Positions 1 to 10,600 of a stretch of DNA of 64,000 nucleotides are shown here, piece after piece. The stretch is from the NCBI GenBank assembly GCA_031771865.1, contig JASISA010000010.1:2046001-2110000 (forward strand). Reading direction: 5' to 3'. Source of the DNA: Nothophaeocryptopus gaeumannii. Taxonomy: Eukaryota; Ascomycota; Dothideomycetes; Mycosphaerellales; Mycosphaerellaceae. A program made the position numbers and the translations under genes. Positions within the stretch are counted from its first letter, which is position 1. Every line of letters starts with the position of its first letter. The notes below the pieces were generated by a model. That model saw only the letters and a program-made list of their open reading frames with translations. It had not been told where the DNA came from and searched no databases.

Positions 1-462
1 TTTTGTACGCCGCAAAGTGAGGCCATGAACTAGCGTCCAGATTACCGAGCGAATCACAGACCATGAAGTTCCAGGAGCGCCCTGGTGGCTCTCCAGACAT
101 CACTGAAATATCGTGATGAAGGACCTGTCGAGGTCGCTCTCGGTGCGGTGATTGCGAATGAAGATAGGGCACTCATATGTGTTGAACAACTTGTTCATTC
201 GATTGTATATCGATTATTGTCGAAGATGTACCGAAAGCTGAACACAACATCCACAGTATACGATGTGGAACTCACTTTCCGTATGTCAATCGTGCGATCA
301 TCTTTACAACCTCTTCAGGCACAACCTCGCTTCACTCGAAGACTTCAAGTGGCGCTCTGTGATTGCAGTCCGCAGATTGCGATACACGTGAACATCAATG
401 ATAACATGAAGAGCGCGTGTGCAAATCGATCTCGATGCTGTTGATACTCATTACATAGCCCA
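1..462. other. left-edge intergenic stretch
   Basis: No convincing coding sequence is visible. The open frames here are short, have no recognisable motif, and do not continue a known gene. The stretch lies downstream of the leftward aldo-keto reductase, so the biosynthetic cluster may continue to the left beyond the window. Confidence 0.5.
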
Positions 463-1667
463 TCAAACCTCAGCCCAGCCTGAACAAGCATCAATAGCCT
501 TCGACTTAGCAACCCACTTCGTCGGCGCAGCAGTCATCATCATCACACCCGGCTTGCCAGTGATATGCGGATCCTCCCCGAAGATGCTTCCAGGATACCC
601 AGCATCAAACGGCACGATGCTCTCAATGTAGTCGATTTGCTCTTTGGTAAGCTTGATCTTCAGAGCTTGCACATTGTCTAGCATGTTCTCAATTTTCCTC
701 GTACCGACGATTGGGAAGACGTAGGGAGTCTTCTGGAAAAGCCAAGCAAGAGCGATGGCGGTGGGAGACTCGATGCCGTGTTCTTGAGCGACCTTCTCCA
801 GAGCCTCAGACATGGCAATCTCCTTCTCAGTGCGATTCTCAGCACCACGTCCGCCCAGCTCGAGCTGCTTCTTTGTTCGGAATTTGCCTTGACCAATGGC
901 ATCCCAGGGTGCGATGGCCATGCCAAATTGTCTGCACATGGGTACGATCTCTCGCTCCATGTCGCGGTACATGACGTTCCAGCGGCCTTGGTAGATGCAG
1001 AAAGGCGTCTTGCCGTGGTCGATAGCGTATGTGTTGGCTTGTGCAACCACCCAGGCAGGTGTGTTGCTGATGCCGAGGTACAGCACCTTTCCTTGCTCGA
1101 CAAGAATGTGAAGGCTGTCCATCATCTCCTTGATGTCGACTGTGTAGTCCCAGTAGTGAACGTAGAGGAGGTCGATGAAGTCGGTCTGGAGCTTGGCGAG
1201 ACTGTCGCGAACAGAGAGATGCAGTGATCGCTTGTTGTTTCCCATGTAGGCAACACGCGCGTTTGGCTCCTTGTCCCACTTCTTGTATTTGGTGTAGGGT
1301 GAAGTGAACTTCGTGGCGATGATCATACGATCACGGTTGCCTCGCTCCTTCATCCACTCGCCGATCCATTGCTCAGACTGCTCGTCTTGGTAGACATTTG
1401 CACTGGTACCCAGTCAGATGCGATCGTTGTATCAATTGTGAGATAGACTTACGTATCAATGAAATTCCCACCAGCCTCGACGAACGCATCAAGAAGCTGG
1501 AAGATACCCTTCTTGTTGGTCTCTCCCAGAATTTTGTTCCAGACGTCACCAAAGTTCATGCCTCCAAGCTGCAGAGGGCTGACCATCACACCTGCGCTGG
1601 GAGCAAGGCATCGGTATCGTCCAAGCTCAGTGGGCGCATCAGGCGCCATCTCGAGGTAAGAGCCCAT
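463..1667 (-). CDS. aldo-keto reductase (norsolorinic acid reductase/aryl-alcohol dehydrogenase type)
   Basis: Two exons (1667-1453 and 1402-463) joined across a 50-bp intron (GTAAGT...CCAG) give 384 residues, the usual length for the fungal NorA/aryl-alcohol dehydrogenase branch of NADPH-dependent aldo-keto reductases. The junction restores the family segment GGNFIDT-ANVYQDEQSE, with the Asp and Tyr of the catalytic tetrad. DLLYVHYWD supplies the catalytic His, and the C-terminal half has the cofactor region ending in IVGTRKIENMLDN. No signal peptide is seen, so the enzyme is probably cytosolic. It is the leftmost gene on the minus strand beside the PKS cluster, and two TCG-N5-CGA sites lie in its promoter, so it probably belongs to the cluster. 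Reduction of a polyketide side-chain ketone is a plausible role by analogy with CTB6, but that is inference; a general aldehyde reductase is the alternative. Confidence 0.88.
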
Positions 1668-2439
1668 GGTGAATGAGGACGCTGAATCAAGGGTTTACGA
1701 AGTTGATGTGAGTGTTGAAGGACTTACCGGCCGGATTCTGTACACGTATCCAGGGTGTATATATTGCAAGAACAATGGAAGACTCTAGCTCAAATCGCGA
1801 AGCACAGACGCCATTCGCATGGCGAAGGCCGAGACGGGCGACGGCCCTGGAGGCGTCTTCGAGGGCATCGCCATCACGATTGTGGTGATTGGTGCATCTG
1901 ATTCGATTCACGATGCTATGAGGTCCGCAGGCTCAGTCCCGAGAGCAGTGTAGGTGAGCTCGGGAGGCATCTCCGGCTCGGACATCGAGATGTTGATCCT
2001 TCGGCTGAAACGCAGACACGTGCCAGGGCTAGCATTTGCAGATTTTGAGAGGCGGCCTGGGAACTAGGAGAGGCCAGATACGGTATACTTGAAGAATTCA
2101 ATTGAATTGATGGAACGATCGATGGTGTTGATGGACACGAGAGAGACGTTGAAGCGACGTCGAGATTGTGATGAATATTCTATCGGCTGACTCAGCGAGC
2201 TGTCTAAGCGTACCTCGTAAACGTCTCTCCCAAGACGCGTTTGTGACTGTAGCCATCAAACAATGAGAACACCACATGTTCATCAACCGAACACCAAAAC
2301 CTCCATCACGGCGAGAAGAAGCATTTAGACTCTCCATACAAAATGGAGGCACCACGGACAGGTGGAAGATAGGTATAGATAAAGAGACTGAATTCCATTT
2401 GCCCACACTGTACTACAGACACGTATTCAACCCACTAAC
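1668..2439 (-). promoter_or_regulatory. promoter region of the aldo-keto reductase with two AflR-type sites
   Basis: This 772-bp stretch holds no credible gene. Reading leftward, a TATA box (TATATA, about 1758-1764) lies roughly 95 bp before the reductase ATG. Two perfect palindromes of the form TCG-N5-CGA occur at 1815-1825 (TCGCATGGCGA) and 1903-1913 (TCGATTCACGA). TCGN5CGR is the known consensus of the Zn2Cys6 regulator AflR, and the cluster encodes an AflR-like protein. A GTAAGT near 1722-1727 followed by TTCAG close to the ATG could mark a 5' UTR intron. Binding is inferred. Confidence 0.5.
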
Positions 2440-3535
2440 CTAACAGATATCCCTCTGCAACTCCCACCTCGCCGACTTCGTCGGCTGCTCATCCCAAAAC
2501 AAAAAGCATCTCGTCTCCACACTCTGTCTCGGCGGCCCAAAATCATCGGGCGTAGGAAAAGCCGAGTGCGGCGTCCTCCTCGCCTCAACTGCATCGCTCG
2601 AATCGAATATCTTCAACAAGATCGCTTCCTCGGGAGACATATTGCTCAGATAATGCCATTTATGCTGCTCGGGACTCTCGGGAGCTTGCACCATCCACAT
2701 ATGATTCTCGGTTGGTTTGGCGGGCCAGCGGACAGGGACGAGATGCATGGTGTCGACGAGTTCTGCGTCCGAGACGGAGCGGGCGTCGCAGAGTCCCAAT
2801 GGCTCGCGATTGGCGGTCTTAATGGGACGCCAGATGTTGACGATAGCCCAGCGGTGGGTTTCCAATTTCTCCGCTGCTTCGGGGGAGAGGTCATCGTAGA
2901 GACGACGACGGGCTCCGTCGTAGGATTGGTCAACGTGGACGAAACGGGCGGGGAGGAGGTCGCCGGTCATTTCCATGTCGGGACGCTCTTCGGCGAGACG
3001 CTTGGTTTCGTCGGCGTCGTAGGCGCGTTTGCGGATGAGGTGGGAGATGACGTGGACGGAGGTTGCGCCGGTGCTATTGCAGCATTGTCAGTACGCTCGA
3101 GAGAGATACATGCGTCTGGATCGAAACTCACTGTTTCTTCATCAACTCCTCGCATTCCGGATCATACACCTCCTTGATATGCGCGTAATCATCAAACGTC
3201 TTCTCCGAAGCGACGTGCTTGATGAACTGAAATCCATGGGTATCAAGCTTGAAGTCCTCCTCATGGCCGCGAGCATCATTGATGCGGACTGGAGCCTTCT
3301 CATACTTGCGGCGGACTTGAGCGAAAGTGCCGCCCCAGATGATCTCGTCGCCTCCCTTAGTCACATCGAGGCGATAGTTGAGAGTGGTGTCGACATGTCC
3401 CTTCTTCTCCTGCTGAACCTGCTGCTGCTCTGGCTCCGCAGAATCCTGACGCTTGACTTCGTCCTCCTGAGTAAGAACAGGCTCGTCAGCGATCGTCAAG
3501 CTCGGTGCAGTTGCTGTCTCCGTCGCGGTAGCCAT
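2440..3535 (-). CDS. AsaB/CmcJ-like hydroxylase/desaturase family protein (putative Fe(II)/2-oxoglutarate-type oxygenase)
   Basis: Two exons (3535-3132 and 3073-2440) joined across a 58-bp intron (GTGAGT...AATAG) encode 345 residues. The start at 3535 is the first ATG before the conserved part. The protein shows the family's landmarks in order: DTTLNYRLD near residue 50, RVNDARGHE-like INDARGHEED, HGFQFIKH, TGATSVHVISHLIRKR at the exon junction, HVDQSY, the core RWAIVNIWRPI, PLGLCDARSV, KWHYLSNMSPEEAILLKIFDS and RTPHSAF. This fungal family includes GA4-desaturase-like and AsaB proteins of secondary metabolism clusters. It sits in the same orientation as, and just downstream of, the OMT/monooxygenase gene, and two AflR-type sites lie in its promoter. 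The cercosporin cluster also has a 2-oxoglutarate dioxygenase (CTB9) used for the methylenedioxy bridge; orthology with this gene is possible but not established here. Confidence 0.82.
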
Positions 3536-4204
3536 ATTGATGTTGATTTGACTGTTGACGAAACGATATGATTGATGAGACCTTGTGTTAAGACAAGTGC
3601 CAGACCAAGATACATTGCAATCTCGAAAGCCGGAAAACACTTTTAAGAGGCCGTCAAAGGGGGTCGGAATCGCCATCAATACGCTCCGATATGATGCCGA
3701 TCCAACATTCATGTTTCGAGTATCGATCATGTGATCCGGAATCCTCTCGGTGATCGAGCTGGAAGTCGTCCGAGTGTTGCTATTTCGAACGACAAAGAAT
3801 CCAAACGCACCGGATCGATCCTGCAATTATCGGGCACCTCATCAATTTGGCTTTGGTCATGGCGACGCCTTTGTCGCTACGTGTGTTGCTTGCAGGGCTT
3901 TTCTGCTTCACGAGTTTTGGGGCAATTCCCGACGCCAAGCTCTCCTGTGATATTACTAAATCTTACGAACTGGTGGAGGACCATATGTCACGTCCACTGT
4001 ATGCTGCAGTGGTCAAATCGAGGACTAAGCAATGGATTAGAGTCAGGGTCAACCTGGAGCTCGATCCACTCACATGTCAAGTGGCAACGAGAAGCTCATA
4101 TGAAAACTTCCAATGGTGTACAACAAAGTGCTGGTGTCGATTCACATGTCTAGATTACCCCCAAAACGCCGCAAATTTTGCTGCTGTCTCAGCTACCCTA
4201 CCCT
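3536..4204 (-). promoter_or_regulatory. promoter of the dioxygenase-family gene with AflR-type sites
   Basis: The 669 bp between the dioxygenase ATG and the 3' end of the OMT/monooxygenase gene contain no gene that can be supported. A TCG-N5-CGG site lies at 3623-3633 (TCGAAAGCCGG) and a perfect TCG-N5-CGA palindrome at 3747-3757 (TCGGTGATCGA). Both fit the AflR consensus. Use by the cluster regulator is inferred. Confidence 0.45.
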
Positions 4205-6947
4205 CTAAACCCAACTCGAAGGCTCACACTCAACAAGCGGCTTCTGCCCAAACATCAATTTGCTCCCAATCTCACTGCGAACAATACTCTTCCAGGCCCT
4301 CTTCCTCATATCCGCCTCAAACTCCGCAATGCCCTCAACCTTGGGCGATCCCTGAGCCGCAATCAGAACCTTGGCCAAATTGCCGGCATCGACCAAAGCA
4401 GTATTGGCACCAACACCGCCGCAAGGCGACATGGGGTGAATAGCGTCTCCAAGGACCGTGACGTGCGCGGACGATTTCCATGCGTTGATCTGCGGGACTG
4501 TGCTCGCGACTCGGATCGCGGATGCTTGGCGGGTATCTTGCATTTCGAAGAGCGCGCGGATGGAAGGATGCCATTCACGAGTGACTCCCAAACTGAGTTT
4601 TGCAGATTCAATCGCAGCTTGCTCTGGTGAAGCAACATTCTTCTGCCTGTCGGGCTCGCCAGTGCCGAAGCGCTCCTTGGGGCCGATGAGAGCCCAGTAG
4701 ACGTAGTCGGCTGGGAGATCGTGCTGTGAACGGCTCTCCGCGCTGAAGCGGATAGGCTCCGTGAGGAGTGTGACGGGGCTTTCGCCGATAAGGGCGGACT
4801 GTAGCATGGGAGCGACATCGGAGACGACGGTCATCCATCTGAGCGCTTTCTCTGGGAAGAGTGCGAGGAGTTCTGGTGTCATGACGGTCTTGCCGTAGAC
4901 ACAGATTGCGCCAGTATCTTTCAATTGAGGCGATTGGATGTGTTGTCGGCGGACAGATGAGTGAAGGCCATCTGCACCGGTAAGAAAGGATCCTTGGGCT
5001 TGCGATCCGTCCTTGAAAGTGGCCAGGACGGTGTCATCCTCTACGGTGTAAGAAGCAATCTCCTTGCCGAACGTGATGTACTTCTCAATACCGGTCATGA
5101 GAGTAGTGCGGAAAGCCTTGCGATCGACAGTGAAGCTGGCATGGAGACCAGCTGTCCCGGAGAGACCACCACCAGCGCGGCTCTTGATGACCTGACCACT
5201 GAAAGGGTTGAAGTCGGTTTCGCCGATGGCGTGCGCAGCGCAAGATGACTCGAAAGCTCGGTAAACGTCCGCTGGTAGAGTTTCTTTCAGCGTTGCTGCG
5301 GCGTCGGCCTCGAGCTTGAGTCTGTATCCTTGCGGACGCGAGTCCATGGCAGGGTCTCGCTCAAAGATCTGGAATTCGATGCCATTCTTTCCAAGTGCTT
5401 GCGCCAGGCATAGACCACTGATACCAGCACCGATGATCAGCACTGGCTTCGCGCCGGAATTGAGATTCCTCGACGAGGGCATCGCCGGGATGGTGGCTTG
5501 AGCAGCTGGTAGTTGATCGACATTGAACAAGTAGTTGCTGCTTAGCGGAGCAGTCGCACTTGCAGTTGATGGGAGTGCTCGCTGACCGTTGACCGACTGT
5601 GATCGAACAGTGAGCAGACCCATGACACTTCCAAAAGGCTGTTCGATCCCCGCAACTTCCAACCCAACCTGTCCGACCAGCTTCTTCCAGTCGTCAAGCT
5701 CGCGTTCACGAGCGTTAAACACTTGCATCATCATGAGATCTCTGCAACGAAGTTGTCGTTCGTGTAAGACCGAGATGGAGCCTGGTGGAGGTAGCAGGGT
5801 GTCCATGATCACAATCTGAGCAGAAGGCTTTTTGGCAACCACATCCCGGAGATGTCCCAAAATCTTGAGGGCTTCTTTGTCAGGCCAGTCATGAATTATC
5901 ATGCGCAAGAAGTACACATCTCCATCCTGAATCGGTTGTGGCTCAAAGAAGTCTGCTGGTTGGAACTGCACGCGTGACTTCACTCCCGCATCAATGCTAG
6001 TGTCGGCTTCAAAGTTCTTCTTGGCATCGGCGACTGTTTCCGGGAGGTCCTGCACGATGAACTTCAGATGCGGGAACCTCTTAGCAATCTCGACACTTGC
6101 ATGGCCGTGAGACCCTCCAACATCAACGACCACCGCATCCTTTGGCAGCGAAGCCCAGTCAAATCCAGTGACCGCATGCTGGAAGCTCCATGTTTTAGAA
6201 GCGTTGACGTTCTTCATGTAGCCCGAGAAGAGAGTCGTCATCTCTGGTGAGCTTCGAATGTGGTCGAAGAAAGGAATATTGATATCCATGGCAATGTTGA
6301 AAGCTGTCTCGTTCTTTGCATCAGTCTCGCCCCATTTTCGCGTGGCATCTGGAAGCCTCAGAGCGGTTGGGATAGAGTAGTTGAGTAGCCAGCGGGCCCA
6401 GTTCATGAAGTTTGAGTCGCGAAGTAGAATAGCAGACATTCGGTTGTGTGCTACGGCGTATGGTTGCGGCTCCTCCAGGAAGCCATTGACGACAGCCATC
6501 CGAGTGACGCCTCTGAGCTGGTGCTCTGGCACACCAGCTTTGGCCGCCAGATCGGTGTAAGCAATCGATCCATGGTGAGGGATGTGGTCCAGGATGTTGA
6601 GATCGACAAGCCATCGCACGCATGTCAGCCATTGGTACTGCGAAGACATGGTTGTCAGTACATGTGCAGCCTGGTTGGTGGAAACCGAAAGCACGATTAC
6701 ATACGGCATTCGCAAGATGTTCAAGGTACTCGTCAGGACGGGTTCCCAAATGTACGAGCTTCGTGGCAGCCTCGATCAAGTTGCTGCGTGCAAGGCCAAC
6801 ATCAGGCGAGACATCTTCCAGAGGATCAAGAGGCAGACCGTCTTGACGCTTCTCTACGCTTGACTGCGTCTTCAGATGATTGAGCAGAGTTGTTGCGTTG
6901 GACACAACTTCTTCGAGAGACTGCTGGAGGGCTTGTTGAAACGCCAT
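4205..6947 (-). CDS. CTB3-like: O-methyltransferase/FAD-dependent monooxygenase fusion (CTB3/ElcB-like)
   Basis: Exon 1 (6947-6705, 81 codons) and exon 2 (6637-4205) are joined across a 67-bp intron with a CTGAC branch site; a nearer CAG would give an intron of only 34 bp and was not used. The product is 891 residues, close to the cercosporin protein CTB3. The N-terminal half is a SAM-dependent O-methyltransferase with VVVDVGGSHGHA for SAM binding and MIIHDWPD carrying the catalytic His. After a Ser/Ala/Pro linker near residues 430-475, the C-terminal half is a FAD monooxygenase with VLIIGAGISGLCLAQAL, FLTGADGLHSSVRR and GDAIHPMSPCGGVGAN. In the cercosporin pathway the fused enzyme methylates nor-toralactone and cleaves it oxidatively; the same step is expected here. 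It is transcribed divergently from the PKS over a shared 708-bp region. Confidence 0.93.
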
Positions 6948-7655
6948 CGTGACTGAGATTTGGGGGCTGAACGAATCCTCTGCTGAATCGTAATCTTGAA
7001 CGAGGGTCGTGGCAGGAAGACAACACAAATGCGACCAGGTAGTTAGGTGTCATGTTGATAAAGGTAGGTACGCTCAGCGATGTATAGTCCCAAGGCAGCG
7101 TCTTGATAGACCGAGCAGTATTCGGATATGCAATAGGGTTCCCGGGCTGGATCGGGGTGTTTCCGCGGTGTGTATTTCCCGACGTCACGGTGGCTTTACC
7201 GTGGTCTCCCTCTGCCGATGGATGAAATTAGCAGGACTAGTTCGTCGGTCAACGAGTCCTTATGCCTCCGACAGGGCAGGACATGTGACAAATGCTTGCT
7301 AGTCCACGTGCAAGGTACCGAAGCCGTTCTGTAAAGGACGCGAGAACGTGGGTAGAACGGGTCATCTGTAGAAACGCTCCGTCCTCCGGGTGTAGCGTCT
7401 CTGGAAGACAGGTCTGGAATGGTGTTGTTGCCACAGCGTAACTGCCCGGTATGCTCCACGCAGTCGTAAATCACCTGTAGATCGAGAAGTTCAGTGAACA
7501 GACAGTGTATCTTTATAAGACTATGCGCCGTAAGGTCCAGGTTGGGAAGTCAACAACCAGACTCCATTTACCTTATACATCATCTGTACCTCGTCCAGCG
7601 GTCTTTGAAGACCAATCCGTGCCTCAACGCATCATATCGTTTCGCCCCTTTCACA
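6948..7655. promoter_or_regulatory. divergent promoter between the OMT/monooxygenase and the PKS
   Basis: This 708-bp region drives two core pathway genes outward and has no gene of its own. A perfect TCG-N5-CGA palindrome lies near its middle at 7245-7255 (TCGGTCAACGA), and a TCG-N5-CGG site at 7591-7601 (TCGTCCAGCGG) lies 55 bp before the PKS ATG. A TATAAG at 7514-7519 may be the PKS TATA box. Both sites match the AflR-type consensus. Co-regulation by the Zn2Cys6 protein at 20634 is inferred. Confidence 0.55.
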
Positions 7656-10600
7656 ATGGCGGACAGCTCACCTGTAAGCGTGTATGCTTTTGGTGACCAG
7701 ACATACAACGTCGCAGAGACACTTTCGAGTCTCTTGAGAGCCCATGCGGATCCGCTCGTGGTTGATTTCCTGGAGCGCAGCAGCAACACACTCAAGCGAG
7801 AACTTGCACATCTGTCTCCGGAACAACAAGGGCAATGTCCACGATTCGCCACAATTGCGGACTTGTTGCCATACTATCGAGCTGGAACGCTGAATCCGGC
7901 ACTTGTCCAGGCACTGACTTGTATTGCCCAACTTGGGACATTTCTTCGGTACAGCAGACGATCCGAGCATATGTTATGGTGGAAGCTTGCTGACCAGACG
8001 TGTAGAGAACATAGTAGCGGCGGTCAAACATATCCCACAGCAACCAATAGCTGCCTTACTGGAGTCTGCACAGGTGCACTCGGTGCCGTGGCCGTGAGCT
8101 GCGCATCCAGCGTGTCCGGTCTGCTCACCTTGGCATTGCACACTGTCGCCGTCGCCGTCCGGCTCGGCGCGCTCGCGTGGGATGTCGGTAACCGGATTGA
8201 TACTGCTGATGCCAGCGAGACCAGCAATGGCGGCCCGTTCCCGTCATGGACTTCGGCCGTCGCCGGTGCCAGCGCAGAGAAGCTGTCGGAGATGCTGCAG
8301 CAGTGGGCCAAGGACAAGGTGAGTGCTGTCTGTGGGGGTGGTGTGCTGTGCTGTGCTGTGGAGAGAAGGAAGAAGCGCGCTGACGTCCGGTCCGGAGAAG
8401 GCGTTGCCAAGCATCACGACGCCGTTCGTCTCAGCCCATGTCGGCTCCACACAAACCAGCATCTCGGGTCCACCAGCCGTGCTGAAGGCCTTCCTGACCA
8501 CGACCACGCTGGCGCGTCCCCGACACGTCTCCACGCCGCTGCCCATCACCGCCCCCTACCACGCCGCCCACCTCTTCACTGAGAGTGATGTCAAGCATGT
8601 CCTCGCCGCGCTTCCCTCGGGGGCTTCGTGGCCCACCGCCCACATCCCCATCATCTCCGCCGCCACCCACGAGGATCACGGCGGCAACCAGCTTCGCAAT
8701 GGCATTGCTTTCCCAGAGGCCCTCGGTGATGCAGTCCGGGACTGCCTGGTGAGGCCGATCAACATTGTCGACCTGCCGGAGCGTGTCGCTGCTCACATCC
8801 GTGCCTATGGCCACGACTATGCTCAGGTCCATCCTGTTGCCGCTTCTGCTGAGCGTTTGAGTGCGTCAATTCGCAACCTCTTGCCTGCTGTCTCTCCATC
8901 ATGGTCGGCCTCGCCTCAGACCACCTTGACACCGGCCCCGTCCGTCAATGGTCCTGCAGCCAAATCACCCATCGCCATCATTGCTGCCTCGGGTCGCTTC
9001 CCCAGGGCAAACAGCATGGACTCATTCTGGGATGTCATCTCACAGGGTGTCGATACTCATGAGCTGGTTCCACCCACGCGCTGGAATGCATCCGCGCATG
9101 TCAGTGACAATCCAAAGGCCAAGAACGTCTCTGGCACTGGCTTTGGATGCTGGCTGCATGACGCTGGACAGTTCGACGCTGGCTATTTCAACATGTCACC
9201 CCGTGAAGCTCCACAGGTTGATCCTGCGCAGCGTCTTGCACTCTTGACAGCTGCCGAAGCTCTTGAACAAGCTGGCATTGTTCCCGACCGCACGCCCTCG
9301 ACCCAGAAGAACCGCGTGGGCGTCTACTTTGGCTCAACAAGCAACGACTGGATGGAGACCAACAGTGCTCAGAACATCGATACTTATTTCATTCCCGGCG
9401 GCAATCGAGCTTTCATTCCCGGTCGCATTAATTATCATTTCAAGTTCAGCGGCCCTAGCTACACTATCGACACTGCTTGCAGTTCGAGTTTTGCCGCATT
9501 GCACATGGCTTGCAATGCCCTCTGGCGAGGCGAGATTGATACCGCCATCGTCGGAGGCACCAATGTTCTTACTGTAAGTAATCTAGATCATTCTTGAGAC
9601 TGCAGCGATGCTGACTGGGCGAACAGAATCCAGACATGACGGCTGGGCTTGACAAAGGCCATTTCTTGTCTCGAACTGGCAACTGCAAGACTTTCGACGA
9701 CAACGCGGACGGCTATTGTCGCGGAGAAGCAGTCGTCACCACCATTCTCAAGCGCTACGATGATGCTCGTGCCGATAAGGACCCAGTCCAGGCATGCATC
9801 CTGGCAGTGGCAACCAATCACTCTGCTGAAGCTGAATCAATCACCCGGCCACATGTTGGAGCACAACAAGCTCTGTTCGAGCATCTATTGACCGAGACTG
9901 GCCTCACCGCGAGCGACATCTCATACTGCGAGATGCATGGAACAGGAACCCAGGCCGGAGATGCAGGGGAGACTTCTTCAGTCGTCAGCACTCTTGCACC
10001 CCTGACCTCAACGGGCTCAGCTGTCCGACCGGTTACCAATCCTTTGCACATAGGTGCTGCGAAGTCGAACGTCGGTCACGGCGAGGCTGCAGCAGGAGTA
10101 ACGAGTCTTGCCAAGGTCCTACTCATGCTCAAGCACTCGCAGATCCCACCCCACTGCGGTATTAAGACTAAGCTGAACCACCGTCTTCCCGATCTGAAGG
10201 CCAGGAACACGTACATCGCGAGAACACCAACTGCATGGGTCAGGCCGAAAGACGGCAAGCGAAGAGTCCTCCTCAACAACTTCTCTGCAGCCGGAGGCAA
10301 CACTGCTTTGATCCTCGAGGATGCGCCAATCACTAAGTCAAGCAACGAAACCGATGCAAGGCAACACCACATCATCACGGTCTCGGCGAAGACGAAGCCC
10401 GCTATGATGACCAATTTGCAGAGCATGATTCAGTGGATCGAAGAGCACGAAGGCGACAAGGACCCGCTTACGCTCGCAAGACTGTCATACACCACCACTG
10501 CTCGTCGCATGCACTTGCGCTACCGTGTAGCTGTGACAGGCACAGACCTCCAGCAGATCAAGAAAGCACTCCAGGACCATTTGGAACGACGAAGCGGCGG

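Noticed and set aside
6671..6704. 34-bp intron (GTATGT to ACCAG) in the OMT/monooxygenase gene
   Set aside because: It is below the usual minimum intron size in filamentous fungi. The next in-frame acceptor gives a 67-bp intron with a CTGAC branch site and restores the family sequence.
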